A stretch of 64,000 nt of DNA from Bacteroidota bacterium (GCA_018267825.1 JAFDXR010000005.1:124001-188000), one strand, 5' to 3'. Positions 53,480 through 63,005 are shown, counted from the stretch's first letter. Made by a program: numbers and translations. Notes: a model not told the origin generated them from the letters alone.

Positions 53480-55381
53480 ATGAGCGACATCTTAAAACAC
53501 GAATGTGGTGTAGCCCTCGTCAGGCTTCTTAAACCATTGTCTTATTACAAAGAAAAATATGGTACCAGCCGTTACGGGTTGCACAAAATGTACCAGTTGA
53601 TGGAAAAAATGATCAACCGCGGACAGGACGGCGCCGGGGTTGCCACAGTGAAACTGGATGTAAATCCGGGGACCACTTACATCGACAGGATGCGTTCCAT
53701 TGAGAGCAAGGCTACACAGGATATTTTTTCACAGATCAATCAGCTTTATGTTGATGCGCAGCGACGCGATCCGGAGAACTACAAAAGTGTTGACTGGCAA
53801 AAAAACAATATTCCTTTTTTGGGTGAGTTATTACTTGGACACCTGCGTTATGGAACCTTTGGCAAAAACAGCATTCACAGCTGCCATCCGTTCAGGCGCC
53901 AGAACAACTGGATGTCGCGCAACCTGGTTGTAGCCGGAAATTTCAACCTCACCAATGTCGACGAATTATTTGAGCACCTGGTAGAGCTTGGACAGCACCC
54001 CCGTGAAAAGGCAGATACTGTAACCGTGATGGAAAAAATCGGCCATTTTCTGGATAAGGAAAATGATCGTTTATTCAAGGTCTTTAAGGAGCAGGGATTC
54101 GATAATGCAACCATCTCTCATAAAATACAGGAGAACCTGGATGTGGCTTCGATCTTGAGAGAGAGCAACAAAAAATGGGATGGAGGTTATGTGATGTGTG
54201 GGCTCATGGGGCATGGCGATGCATTTGTATTGCGCGACCCGAATGGTATACGTCCGGCTTATTATTATAAAGATGATGAAGTGGTGGTAGTTGCCAGTGA
54301 AAGGCCCGTGATTCAAACCGTTTTCAACGCGGCGCTGGAAGATGTAAAAGAGCTTGCACCCGGCCATGCGGCCATTATTAAAAAGAACGGAACATTCAGC
54401 GAGGAGATGATTGTGGAGCCGCAGGAACTGAAGGCCTGTTCATTTGAACGCATTTACTTTTCGCGTGGCAATGATGCCGATATTTACAAAGAACGTCAAC
54501 AGCTGGGCCGTTATCTTGTTCCACAGGTATTAAAAGCGGTGGATTACGACCTTGAGAACACCGTTTTCAGTTATATCCCGAATACCGCAGAAGTGGCATT
54601 CGGCGGGCTTGTTGAGGGTCTTGACGACTATGTGAACAAGCTGAAGGCCACAGAAATTTTAAAACTGGGAAGCCATGTGGCGGAACCGCAACTCAGTAAA
54701 ATTCTTTCCTTACAACCGCGTATACACAAGGTTATTCTGAAGGATGCCAAACAGCGTACATTTATTACAGACGACGAAAGTCGCGACAGTCTGGTGAACC
54801 TGGTATATGACATTACATACGATACTGTAAAAAAAGGTGTGGATAACCTGGTGGTGCTCGACGACAGTATTGTGCGCGGAACCACCCTCAAACAGAGTAT
54901 CCTGCGGATTCTTGACCGGCTGGAACCTAAAAAGATTGTGGTTTTATCATCGGCACCACAAATCCGTTACCCGGATTGTTATGGGATTGACATGGCTGTG
55001 CTGAAAAAATTTGTAGCGTTTGAAGCAGCCATTGCACTGATTAAGGAAACCGGTAAGGAATCGATTTTAAAATCGGTATATGAACGTGCGAAAGCGGAGG
55101 TTTTAAAACCAAAAGAAGAGCAGGTAAATGTTGTTCAGGACATTTACAGAACGTTTACAAACGAGGAAATTTCAAATAAGATTTCGGAACTGATCAAGCC
55201 TAAAGACCTGAAGGCTGATCTGCAGATTATATATCAAACCATTGAAGGCTTGCATAATTCCTGCCCGAAGAATACGGGTGATTGGTATTTTACCGGCAAC
55301 TACCCTACTCCGGGAGGTAATAAGGTATCGAACCGGGCCTTTATTAATTATATGGAAGGAAAAAATGTAAGGGCTTATTAA
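53480..55381 (+). CDS. amidophosphoribosyltransferase-like protein, long form
   Basis: 633 residues, against about 500 for usual PurF. N-terminal Ntn-type glutaminase: Cys9 after a short MSDILKHE propeptide-like start, HECGVALVR, LLGHLRYGTFGKN, GLMGHGDAFVLRDPNGIRP. C-terminal phosphoribosyltransferase with PRPP motif VVLDDSIVRGTTLKQSI and APQIRYPDCYGIDM. Extra segments near 20-110 and 150-200 explain the length. Likely the first step of purine synthesis, but a paralogue with another acceptor is possible because a canonical purF cannot be excluded elsewhere. Confidence 0.85.
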   Translation: MSDILKHECGVALVRLLKPLSYYKEKYGTSRYGLHKMYQLMEKMINRGQDGAGVATVKLDVNPGTTYIDRMRSIESKATQDIFSQINQLYVDAQRRDPENYKSVDWQKNNIPFLGELLLGHLRYGTFGKNSIHSCHPFRRQNNWMSRNLVVAGNFNLTNVDELFEHLVELGQHPREKADTVTVMEKIGHFLDKENDRLFKVFKEQGFDNATISHKIQENLDVASILRESNKKWDGGYVMCGLMGHGDAFVLRDPNGIRPAYYYKDDEVVVVASERPVIQTVFNAALEDVKELAPGHAAIIKKNGTFSEEMIVEPQELKACSFERIYFSRGNDADIYKERQQLGRYLVPQVLKAVDYDLENTVFSYIPNTAEVAFGGLVEGLDDYVNKLKATEILKLGSHVAEPQLSKILSLQPRIHKVILKDAKQRTFITDDESRDSLVNLVYDITYDTVKKGVDNLVVLDDSIVRGTTLKQSILRILDRLEPKKIVVLSSAPQIRYPDCYGIDMAVLKKFVAFEAAIALIKETGKESILKSVYERAKAEVLKPKEEQVNVVQDIYRTFTNEEISNKISELIKPKDLKADLQIIYQTIEGLHNSCPKNTGDWYFTGNYPTPGGNKVSNRAFINYMEGKNVRAY

Positions 55382-55393
55382 GCCTTATTTTTT
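55368..55393 (+). terminator. terminator at the purF-like stop codon
   Basis: TAAGGGCTTA and TTAAGCCTTA form a stem with one bulged G, followed by six T; the stop codon lies within the hairpin. It also covers the end of the convergent glycan operon. Confidence 0.65.
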
Positions 55394-57352
55394 CCATGGC
55401 CGTAATATCTGAATGAGCCTGAAATAGCGCTCCCACAACCTTTGCTGAGTTTTGAAATCGGTATGTTTTCTTGGAGGGGATGCCATGATTTTATCAAACT
55501 CCGTTTCACTCAATCCGAGTTTTTTCAGAACATACTCTTTTTCCTGCACCAGATCCTGTGGATCGTACAGAGGTTTTTGCAGTTCAAGCTTTGCCTCGCT
55601 TTTGGTTATCTGGCCAGAGCAAATGAGTGTTGACAGGTGGGCTTTTCGTTTATCAACATGAAATTTTGTTGGCAGAATATAGGCCTGGTAGAATTTTGTA
55701 AATATGGATTCGTAGTGTTTCCCGCCATAATCACGCCATCCTAATTCCTTTTTCAAAACATCTTTTGCCTGTTCTTTATGGTAGTCGATATAATTCAGAA
55801 CCTGAATAGATTCTATTTTCAAAAAAATCGAAAACCAGAATTTTTTCAGGAATGTGATATGCGGAAAGCTTTTGATTTTTGCTTTGCCATATTTTTCATT
55901 GATGTCGCGTATATTCGTAAAATCTGTTTTATCGAATACCCAACCTTTAGGCATAATGGCTTCGGTTGCGTAATTAAATCCGCTCAGCGTATACCTGATT
56001 TTGTACTTTGAGGCTATTTTATAAATCGTGGCGTAAATGGCGTGATCTGTCAAAGCTTCAATATCGATAACTCCCGCCCGGAGGTAAGCCAGCTGTAATT
56101 GCTTGAACTCTTCCCAGTTAATAACGTATGTTTGCAGGGAAAAGCCGAGTTTGTCGCATATCCGTTGAATATTTTCGACAGCCAGTTCACTGTTCCAGCC
56201 GTTATCAAAATGTACAACGAGAGGGCGTAGTCCCTGTTGATGTGCCCAATATGCAAGATAAGAACTATCTGTACCGCCACTGACCCCAAGTATACAATCG
56301 TAATCGTGGCCCTGTCCGTTTTTCTTTATTTCCTCTACTTTATGACGAATAAAATCCTGGCGTTTGTTCCAACTGCCAAGTTTTTGAGTTACTGTATCAT
56401 AGTACCTGCAGTAATTACAAATGCCGTATTGATCAAAGTAGATAGCCTCAACATCTTTACTTGTAAGGATGCAACGATTACAACACTGCTCTTCTCCGGA
56501 GCTGTAATAAAATACATTTTCCGGGGGTTTGACACTGGTTTTTGGCGTGGAAAATATCCTGCTCTTATAATGTTTTATAGCATTAAACAACCAATACCTG
56601 GTGGTTTTCTGAGGTCTTGATTCTTTAAAAGTCTGACTGATCTCAAAAAGCCCTTTATAGAAAGGGTTAGATTTTGATAAACTAATCCAGGGCCCATATC
56701 CGTTCAGGTAATTCAGATGCTTCTTCCAATTTACCTGATCTGCCTGGAAAATCATGCTGCTTGTAATTGAAAAAGGTGTAAGTACCCGATAGTAAAGGGG
56801 GTGCCTGGCAGGCGTTTTGTAAACTGATTTATCGGCATAATAAATATGCCAATACACACTATGATCCTGAATAATGAGTGGCTCATTTTCGGGACCGCAT
56901 TTGCAAACTGCGTGTTCATATTTATGAACAGATGTGTTTGCAATCCAGCTATTCTTCCGATACGATATTTTCATGTATACTATATCTATACACACATGAC
57001 TCTGATCGTAATAACAATCGTATTTCTCAGGCTTTTGCTCTATCCTGTGCAAAAAGTCCGGTGAAATTAAATCGTCATCATCTAATCTGATAAGATACTC
57101 GGGAGTGATATCTGCTTTATGTTGTGTTATGTAATCCAGTGCGAGTTGAATTTTCTCAACTTTGTTTAAATCATCGCCTTCTATATATACGAAGGGGTCT
57201 TTTATTTGGTTTTCACATTTATCTCCTACAACGATTGCCTTCCAGTTTTTGCTTTTCTGATTCAGGAGCGATTCATATGTCATCTTCCACAGTGAATCCC
57301 GCATATTGTTGCGAAACTTAACAGGTGTACGTGGAATGATGAATATAAACAT
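55385..57352 (-). CDS. fusion: glycosyltransferase-like domain plus N-acetyl-sugar amidotransferase (WbpG/PseA-like)
   Basis: 655 residues. Residues 1-200: GT-A-like (FIFIIPRTPVKFRNNMR, then RLDDDDLISPDFL at about 88-100, a DDDD metal site). Residues about 200-285: linker. From about 286: CCNRCILTSKDVEAIYFDQYG and CNYCRYYDT (Cys-rich zinc-like lead), PP-loop GVSGGTDSSYLAYW at about 354, then LKKELGWRDYGGKHYESIFT and FHVDKRKAHLSTLICSG, all typical of the amidotransferases (WbpG, PseA) that turn an N-acetyl group into an acetamidino group with ammonia supplied by HisH/HisF-like partners. Those partners are not visible in the window. Last gene of the glycan operon. Confidence 0.85.
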   Translation of the reverse strand: MFIFIIPRTPVKFRNNMRDSLWKMTYESLLNQKSKNWKAIVVGDKCENQIKDPFVYIEGDDLNKVEKIQLALDYITQHKADITPEYLIRLDDDDLISPDFLHRIEQKPEKYDCYYDQSHVCIDIVYMKISYRKNSWIANTSVHKYEHAVCKCGPENEPLIIQDHSVYWHIYYADKSVYKTPARHPLYYRVLTPFSITSSMIFQADQVNWKKHLNYLNGYGPWISLSKSNPFYKGLFEISQTFKESRPQKTTRYWLFNAIKHYKSRIFSTPKTSVKPPENVFYYSSGEEQCCNRCILTSKDVEAIYFDQYGICNYCRYYDTVTQKLGSWNKRQDFIRHKVEEIKKNGQGHDYDCILGVSGGTDSSYLAYWAHQQGLRPLVVHFDNGWNSELAVENIQRICDKLGFSLQTYVINWEEFKQLQLAYLRAGVIDIEALTDHAIYATIYKIASKYKIRYTLSGFNYATEAIMPKGWVFDKTDFTNIRDINEKYGKAKIKSFPHITFLKKFWFSIFLKIESIQVLNYIDYHKEQAKDVLKKELGWRDYGGKHYESIFTKFYQAYILPTKFHVDKRKAHLSTLICSGQITKSEAKLELQKPLYDPQDLVQEKEYVLKKLGLSETEFDKIMASPPRKHTDFKTQQRLWERYFRLIQILRPWKK

Positions 57353-57361
57353 AGTGAGGAG

Positions 57362-57769
57362 TTATTTTCGGGACATTAATCTATTTTTATAAAGCGAAGT
57401 GGAAAGTCCATGACTTCTGTCGGTATAGTATAATTCGGCGCCAAGTTCTGAGCCTGTAATTGGCCTATTCTTATAATCGGTCCCCAAAAACCGGATATCA
57501 ATTCTCTTCTCTTTCATAATGGCGAGCAGTTCTTCTTCCGAGTTGTATGTCAGAACTTCATCTACATAACGACAGCTTTTCATAATAAGAATCCGTTCTT
57601 CGAGAGTATATAATGGCGGCTGCTTTCCGGGATTTATTGCCTCCGAAATATTTGCAGCAGAATTGAGGGCTACAATAAGGTAATCGCAATGTTCTCTGCA
57701 TTCCATCAGCATAAGTACATGCCCTGCATGAAACATGTCAAAAACTCCACATGTGAATCCTATTTTCAT
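57362..57769 (-). CDS. HldE-C/RfaE-type nucleotidyltransferase
   Basis: 135 residues. Cytidylyltransferase fold with GVFDMFHAGHVLMLMEC (HxGH motif), KSCRYVDEVL and RFLGTDYKNRPITGSELG; final RSHGLSTSLYKNRL matches the STT-type end of the heptose/glycerol nucleotidyltransferases. Most likely adenylylates a heptose-1-phosphate, because a PfkB kinase and GmhA-like isomerase are in the same operon; glycerol-3-phosphate or other substrates are possible. Overlaps the epimerase gene by four bases. Confidence 0.85.
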   Translation of the reverse strand: MKIGFTCGVFDMFHAGHVLMLMECREHCDYLIVALNSAANISEAINPGKQPPLYTLEERILIMKSCRYVDEVLTYNSEEELLAIMKEKRIDIRFLGTDYKNRPITGSELGAELYYTDRSHGLSTSLYKNRLMSRK

Positions 57770-58686
57770 TTCAACTGTTGTATGATATAATCTTTTAACT
57801 CGTGTTCCGGTGCCCAGTTGAGAATTCTACGTGCTTTTGATACATCGGCAAATGTAATTTCCGATTCTCCTTCCCTTTTTTCAATGAACTGATAATCGGG
57901 TGAAATCATTTCCGCCAATTCCAGAATACTAAGCGTGGAACCATTTCCGATGTTAAACGCTGTATTTAACCTGTCGGGGTGAATGGCAGCAAGGTAATTG
58001 GCTTTCGCCAGATCATATACATGCACAAAATCGCGACGCTGCGAACCATCTCCTGTTACCAATGGCTCCTGACCATTCCTGTATCTGTGCAGAAAAATCC
58101 CAACAACACTGCTGTAGGCATTGAATTTATTCTCCGGATTAAAACTCCGTGGGCCATAGGGGTTAAAATAACGCAAATTGACATAATTGAGCGGATAGCG
58201 CTCGGCCAATAGCCGGAGATAGCATTCCACTTCATATTTCTGAAAAGCATAAGGACTCAGGCAATCTATTTTCTCCGATTCGGGGGTTGGGATCAGTGAC
58301 GGAGTTCCATAGATAGCACTTGAACTGCTGAACACGAATTTCGGATACCGGTTTTCCCGGATCATCAGTTCAATCAGATGCATGGAGTTAACCAGATTTT
58401 CATTGATGTGTTCTGTCACATATTCGAAACTTGGTTGAATTCGCGGTAATGCCGCCAGATGGAATATGCAATCGTAAGACTTCAGACTTTCCAGATTCTT
58501 TATGGAGCCTTCGATCATGGTAAAGCGATCGTTTGTACGATGTGCTTCGATGTTACGCGGGGTACCGGTACTGTAGTTGTCAATCCCTGTTATTTTCCAA
58601 TCTGTTTTACTCAACAGATAATCCAGCAGATTGGAACCAATAAAACCAGCTACACCAGTAATCAGTACATTATTTATCTGTTTCAT
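57766..58686 (-). CDS. extended SDR NAD-dependent sugar epimerase/dehydratase
   Basis: 306 residues. Rossmann motif LITGVAGFIGSNLLDYL, catalytic SSSSAIYG and the Y-x3-K pair in SPYAFQKYEVE, NLRYFNPYGPRS and RRDFVHVYDLAKAN. Acts on a nucleotide sugar. The neighbours suggest epimerisation of an NDP-heptose, but UDP-hexose 4-epimerase-type activity is equally allowed by the sequence. Overlaps the SIS gene by 17 bases. Confidence 0.88.
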   Translation of the reverse strand: MKQINNVLITGVAGFIGSNLLDYLLSKTDWKITGIDNYSTGTPRNIEAHRTNDRFTMIEGSIKNLESLKSYDCIFHLAALPRIQPSFEYVTEHINENLVNSMHLIELMIRENRYPKFVFSSSSAIYGTPSLIPTPESEKIDCLSPYAFQKYEVECYLRLLAERYPLNYVNLRYFNPYGPRSFNPENKFNAYSSVVGIFLHRYRNGQEPLVTGDGSQRRDFVHVYDLAKANYLAAIHPDRLNTAFNIGNGSTLSILELAEMISPDYQFIEKREGESEITFADVSKARRILNWAPEHELKDYIIQQLK

Positions 58687-59197
58687 GGATAATGTCTAAA
58701 ATCGTGTGGAGGATTGTCTGATGATAGCATTCAACAATACCATAGCTATTGGCATTCAGGTAAAAATTGATTTTCCCTTTTTTTACCAGTTTATTATCAG
58801 GCTGAAACCCGGTTAAAGTAATGACATTTTTATTGATGGTATTGGCATAATCAACGGCATTATTAATGTTCGGTGAGTTTCCGGAGCTGCTGATTGCGAT
58901 GAGTATATCGTCGGGTTTGTAATATACTTTAAGCCATTCGACCATGGCCAGTTCATACCCATAATCGTTGGCGAAGCAGGTAATCAATGCAGGATCTGTA
59001 AATGCAAAGGACTCATAACGCAGCACTTTGGCAAAATCTTCCATTAAGTGGGAGCAAATGGAATTTGATCCTCCATTGCCAATGAAAAAGATGCGCTTGT
59101 GCTTCCTGATCATGGAAACCGCTTCCAGAATCTGATCGTCGATAAGCCGGGAGTTCATAAACTCCGCGAACTTTGCTTTATAAGTAGTGAGTGGCAT
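58670..59197 (-). CDS. SIS-domain phosphosugar isomerase, GmhA-like
   Basis: 175 residues, one SIS domain: FIGNGGSNSICSHLMEDFAKVL and IAISSSGNSPNINNAVDYAN, plus QTILHTILDIIHE at the end carrying the GmhA-type helix. Family enzymes isomerise sedoheptulose-7-phosphate to heptose-7-phosphate. Overlaps both neighbours (20 bases with the kinase, 17 with the epimerase), so stoichiometric expression is likely. Confidence 0.88.
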   Translation of the reverse strand: MPLTTYKAKFAEFMNSRLIDDQILEAVSMIRKHKRIFFIGNGGSNSICSHLMEDFAKVLRYESFAFTDPALITCFANDYGYELAMVEWLKVYYKPDDILIAISSSGNSPNINNAVDYANTINKNVITLTGFQPDNKLVKKGKINFYLNANSYGIVECYHQTILHTILDIIHETDK

Positions 59198-60047
59198 GTT
59201 TCAATAATAAATCTTTAGTTACACTTTTTTCGTTGCATAGCCAGGTTGTAGATAAGCTGGCCGCCAGGGAAGGTAATAACAATTTATCTTTTAATCCCTG
59301 AATAGAAGAACATAATGAGGCAAAAGCGAAAAAAGTATCTCCGGCCCCAATGGTATCAACGATATTGGTTTTGAACGACATTCTTTTTTCAATATCATTT
59401 CCGTTTGTATAAACTGCCCCTTGTTTACCGGTGGTAACAAACAGGTGTTCGGTATTTAATTCATAGTTATATATATCCAGAATATCTGAATTCTGTGGGC
59501 TTGATATACGTCTGTTAATCTGTAAGCTGGCTTCTCTCAGGTCAATACAGGTGCTTTTCTTCCGATGTGATTTCCACTTTGAAATACGGTTAAATCCAAA
59601 ATTGTTTGAGTTTGTCTGACACATCAGATGGAATCCGTCATCGATATGAAGTTTATCGCAAAAGCCGTGGCCAAAATCTGCCACAATAACCACGTCATAC
59701 TTCGCCGTTTCCACTCTGATATCGGGAAAAGCTGCTGTATCGAACTTATTGATTTCTACGTGTTTTTTCTTATCACTGATATCGACATAGCGCGTTTTTA
59801 CAATCTCACTGTTCGTATTTGTAACAACATCAACCCGTTTCACAAAGTCGTGAATATGATTGGCAATGGCCTGTGCCCCACCCTGCTGGACTGTTTTGCT
59901 TCCTTCGAGTTTGAATACGGGACAGATCGACTTCATCGATTGTCCTTCGTAGGATACATCAACAAATTCATCGACAATGGTCTCGCCCACTACCAAAACG
60001 GTTAAATCTCTGGATTGCTGAATAAAATGGTTGATTTGATCGATCAT
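59178..60047 (-). CDS. PfkB-type sugar kinase, HldE N-terminal-domain-like
   Basis: 289 residues. VLVVGETIVDEFVDV near the start, VVIVADFGHGF, FVTTGKQGAVYTNG and the catalytic DTIGAGDTFFAFASL. It resembles the kinase half of HldE/RfaE and should phosphorylate a heptose-7-phosphate at C1, but in HldE the kinase is fused to the nucleotidyltransferase, which here is the separate gene at 57362. No GmhB-type phosphatase is seen. Confidence 0.85.
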   Translation of the reverse strand: MIDQINHFIQQSRDLTVLVVGETIVDEFVDVSYEGQSMKSICPVFKLEGSKTVQQGGAQAIANHIHDFVKRVDVVTNTNSEIVKTRYVDISDKKKHVEINKFDTAAFPDIRVETAKYDVVIVADFGHGFCDKLHIDDGFHLMCQTNSNNFGFNRISKWKSHRKKSTCIDLREASLQINRRISSPQNSDILDIYNYELNTEHLFVTTGKQGAVYTNGNDIEKRMSFKTNIVDTIGAGDTFFAFASLCSSIQGLKDKLLLPSLAASLSTTWLCNEKSVTKDLLLKHATHYL

Positions 60048-60061
60048 GATGAATTCGTATG

Positions 60062-61048
60062 CTAATTTAGTTTTTTTACAAAATTGACAATGCTTTCTTC
60101 GTTGAAAGCATAAGATAATGTGCGATTAGTAAGATTTGTCCTGAAACGTAATGTATCAATAAGGCCTTTTATTGGTGGTTTTCCGTTAAAAATGAGCAAC
60201 ACATCCGTTTGTGTGTATATCCCCATATGAACTGCCCCCGAGTGCTGCGTAATAATCAGACTTGCATTGCAGCATGTTTCAATAACCACCCGATTATCGG
60301 TTGAAAGACATACCTCTATATTTCCTTCGGAACTCAGTTCGGCCGACATGCTTGGGTGACCAGTGATGTAAACTTTCTCGAAGAAAGGGCTTACTTTCCG
60401 TGCGATGTCCAGATAGTCCCAGGGGCCGCCATTATTGGGTGTAACCGCATTTCCTTTTTTGCGCGGAAAAATAACACATGACTTTTCCTGCCTTGTCTGA
60501 TAAACCGGACGGATATTATATGTGTGTTGTCGGCCTTTTTTCAGTTGCCAGTTTCGAAACACATACCAATACATATCGTTATCTGCAATATTCAAGAAGG
60601 CTTTTCCACTGCTGCGGGCCTTTACAAAAAACTGATCTATTTCCTTCTGCACATCCGGTGGTGGGACGGTAGCATTGGAGCTGGAGGGAACTTCGGCGAA
60701 AAAATCACGGAGCTCATGATATGTATGTACAATAGGTTGCCCGTGGCCATCGACCAGAAATGCTTTATGCAAGGCCATACCACAGTAATGTATTTTCACT
60801 CCCTGCTGATGCAGATGACTTAGAAAAGGAAGGTTATGCAACAAGAAGTGACCAAACTCCCCTTTAAATGGGCCATAGTAGCACTCTTTCTCTCGCAGGG
60901 CCTGTTTATAGAAGCGATTGATGTCGCGGTAGGCTTTCCAGACAATTTTAGCATAATGCATCTTTCCAAACACATTAAGCGTTCTTTGCCCATACATAAC
61001 TGTTGTGGCGTCGTTGGGGAAAATATAGTTATGTTCTTCTGTGGTCAT
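60062..61048 (-). CDS. probable glycosyltransferase, GT-B type
   Basis: 328 residues. No N-terminal signal. The C-terminal half looks like a GT-B nucleotide-sugar domain: CVIFPRKKGNAVTPNNGG, VYITGHPSMSAELSS, and LIITQHSGAVHMGIYTQTDV, the last being the HSG-type motif of family 9/61-like transferases. The N-terminal half is unassigned. Two bases lie before its start and the GT4 gene's stop. Acceptor and donor unknown. Confidence 0.7.
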   Translation of the reverse strand: MTTEEHNYIFPNDATTVMYGQRTLNVFGKMHYAKIVWKAYRDINRFYKQALREKECYYGPFKGEFGHFLLHNLPFLSHLHQQGVKIHYCGMALHKAFLVDGHGQPIVHTYHELRDFFAEVPSSSNATVPPPDVQKEIDQFFVKARSSGKAFLNIADNDMYWYVFRNWQLKKGRQHTYNIRPVYQTRQEKSCVIFPRKKGNAVTPNNGGPWDYLDIARKVSPFFEKVYITGHPSMSAELSSEGNIEVCLSTDNRVVIETCCNASLIITQHSGAVHMGIYTQTDVLLIFNGKPPIKGLIDTLRFRTNLTNRTLSYAFNEESIVNFVKKLN

Positions 61049-61049
61049 T

Positions 61050-62159
61050 TTATTTCATAGCAGTTTGCCAAAAGTCGCTGCACTCCTCGGAGAAATTATC
61101 GACGTTATGTACCTCACACGCCATTTTCCGGCTTTGCTCCTGCATGGATTTCAGACTAAGCGGATTCTGCATGAGATGTATCATTGCTTCTGCCAAAGCT
61201 TCCGGTTTTTCTTCTGTTAAAATTCCGTTTACTTTATCCTGTACAAAAACATCTGTTTGTCCAACCCTGTAGGAAATAATAGCATTACCCGAAGCCATGG
61301 CTTCGAGCATAGAAAGAGATGTAAAGTTTTCATACATCTGTGTTGAAACAAAAACGGCTGAACGGTTCAACACCGTATTCAAGTGTTGCGAAAAGCCCGT
61401 TTTAATAATATCTGAAAGGCCTGCTTTTGAGATGAGATCACGAATCTCATGATCCATTTCACCGTTACCATACAATAAAAATTCCCATTCCCCGATTAGT
61501 TGCGCATTCTGCTTCATACAAATCGCAATGGCCTTCACAAAGTGATCGGGTCGTTTAAACATGGACAGACGGGCTGCAAAGACAATCGTTTTGGTTTTCT
61601 CTTCCGGAAAAAACCTTTCGTAGTTCGTAAAACAATAGGATGCTGCTTTGAAATACATATCGGATTTAAGCAAATGAACCGGTTCTTCCGCATTTTTATA
61701 CCAGGAATAGATCCCCGACAGATGGCCCTTTCCGATAAAGCGTTTTATAGCCAGATACCTGGGGTCCTCAAACTCAGGAGCAAAGCGGCAATCTATAATG
61801 TTCAGGGTAATTTTGGTGAGGTCTGAAATGAAATCATAGAGCGGTTCATAGTAACTATCGAAGTTGGCAATGTGTATTATTTTATACCCCCTGCGCTTGA
61901 TAATGGAATAAAGAGACAGACAAGAGATACTGTAACTGAAGCGATTATTTAAGGTCGGAAAGGTATAGATATGACGGCCCGGAAAACCGGGAAATAATTT
62001 CAGAATATTTTTTTTTCCCTGCCGGGTAGTGATGATGTCAAAATTATGGTAGCCCTTTTTCTGATTGGCAGCAATAAAGTCCACATAAAATCGTTCGACA
62101 CCACCAACTCCTGACACATCTCCGACCATTAGAAATATTGCTACCCGCTCGCGTATCAT
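61050..62159 (-). CDS. GT4-type glycosyltransferase
   Basis: 369 residues. GDVSGVGGVERFYVDFI at the start is the N-terminal acceptor loop; ETKTIVFAARLSMFKRPDHFVKAI and SLSMLEAMASGNAIISYRVGQTD are the GT4 donor site with the E-x7-E type pair. Cytosolic, retaining, NDP-sugar dependent. Follows the deacetylase-like gene after 111 bases, the largest gap in the operon. Confidence 0.88.
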   Translation of the reverse strand: MIRERVAIFLMVGDVSGVGGVERFYVDFIAANQKKGYHNFDIITTRQGKKNILKLFPGFPGRHIYTFPTLNNRFSYSISCLSLYSIIKRRGYKIIHIANFDSYYEPLYDFISDLTKITLNIIDCRFAPEFEDPRYLAIKRFIGKGHLSGIYSWYKNAEEPVHLLKSDMYFKAASYCFTNYERFFPEEKTKTIVFAARLSMFKRPDHFVKAIAICMKQNAQLIGEWEFLLYGNGEMDHEIRDLISKAGLSDIIKTGFSQHLNTVLNRSAVFVSTQMYENFTSLSMLEAMASGNAIISYRVGQTDVFVQDKVNGILTEEKPEALAEAMIHLMQNPLSLKSMQEQSRKMACEVHNVDNFSEECSDFWQTAMK

Positions 62160-62270
62160 TTTATCCTTTAATTGACCAAGCTTTGCTTTCTTAAACTGCC
62201 AACTCTATAATGGGCTTTAACGTTTTGAATTTTCAGTGTGCACACCAGCCTACAATTATAAAGTGTTCAG

Positions 62271-63005
62271 TTATCTGATACTAACTGTTCTCCGGTGTCC
62301 AAAAGCTCCTTCCGTTTCAAAAACCTGATCGATCGTTCTGTTAAAATTATCAAGCAGGGCTTTGTCCCATAATACTTCGGTATTTTGACTTCCATCTCCC
62401 ACCCACCACATGGGATGAATGAGTAACTGAATTCGGTTCTCGGTTGCTGATTTAAAAAGGTCCCAGGCCGGCAGATGCTTCCATACCATGTTGGAATCGG
62501 ATATATAAAAAATACCTTTCATATCGTCTTTATCATACGTATTGATAAAACCTTTCAATTTAAATTCATTTTTCAGAATTCTCGGCCCGGGTTGATGAAA
62601 GGATATGACTTTAATTTCACGTGAAAACATTTTTCCCAGAATCTCTGCTTCAACTTCAATCATTTCCTGAAGCGAACGGTCTATATCCGGATAAAAAGCC
62701 TCATCGTAATGCAGTGCCAACTGGTGACCGAGCTCAAGTATTCTTTCAACACAACGGTGGTTATGACGTCCGAACAGGTTGTAAACCGGCGATCTCAGCA
62801 TGACAAAAAAAGTTGATTTGACACCGAGTTGAAACTCTACTTCTGCTATTTTCATTGCGGCATCAAGGTCATTGTCGATATCATGCCGGAGCAGACATGA
62901 CTTTCCGGGAGGCGCAGGTTCATTAAAAAAAACAAAAGTGTAGCCGGCATCCAATGCTGTTTTCAATAAACTCTGATAACCGGAAACTGAAAATACTTTT
63001 TCCAT
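62271..63005 (-). CDS. polysaccharide-deacetylase-like protein
   Basis: 244 residues from ATG 63005, 10 bases after the methyltransferase stop. NodB-like pattern: CLLRHDIDNDLDAAMKIAE (the metal Asp of the DHD-type motif), ELGHQLALHYDEAFYPD and KVISFHQPGP, with LLIHPMWWVG near the end. Such proteins remove acetyl groups from sugars; the lack of a signal peptide and divergent motifs mean a cytosolic sugar-modifying role is more likely. An earlier in-frame ATG at 63089 would overlap the methyltransferase. Confidence 0.75.
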   Translation of the reverse strand: MEKVFSVSGYQSLLKTALDAGYTFVFFNEPAPPGKSCLLRHDIDNDLDAAMKIAEVEFQLGVKSTFFVMLRSPVYNLFGRHNHRCVERILELGHQLALHYDEAFYPDIDRSLQEMIEVEAEILGKMFSREIKVISFHQPGPRILKNEFKLKGFINTYDKDDMKGIFYISDSNMVWKHLPAWDLFKSATENRIQLLIHPMWWVGDGSQNTEVLWDKALLDNFNRTIDQVFETEGAFGHRRTVSIR

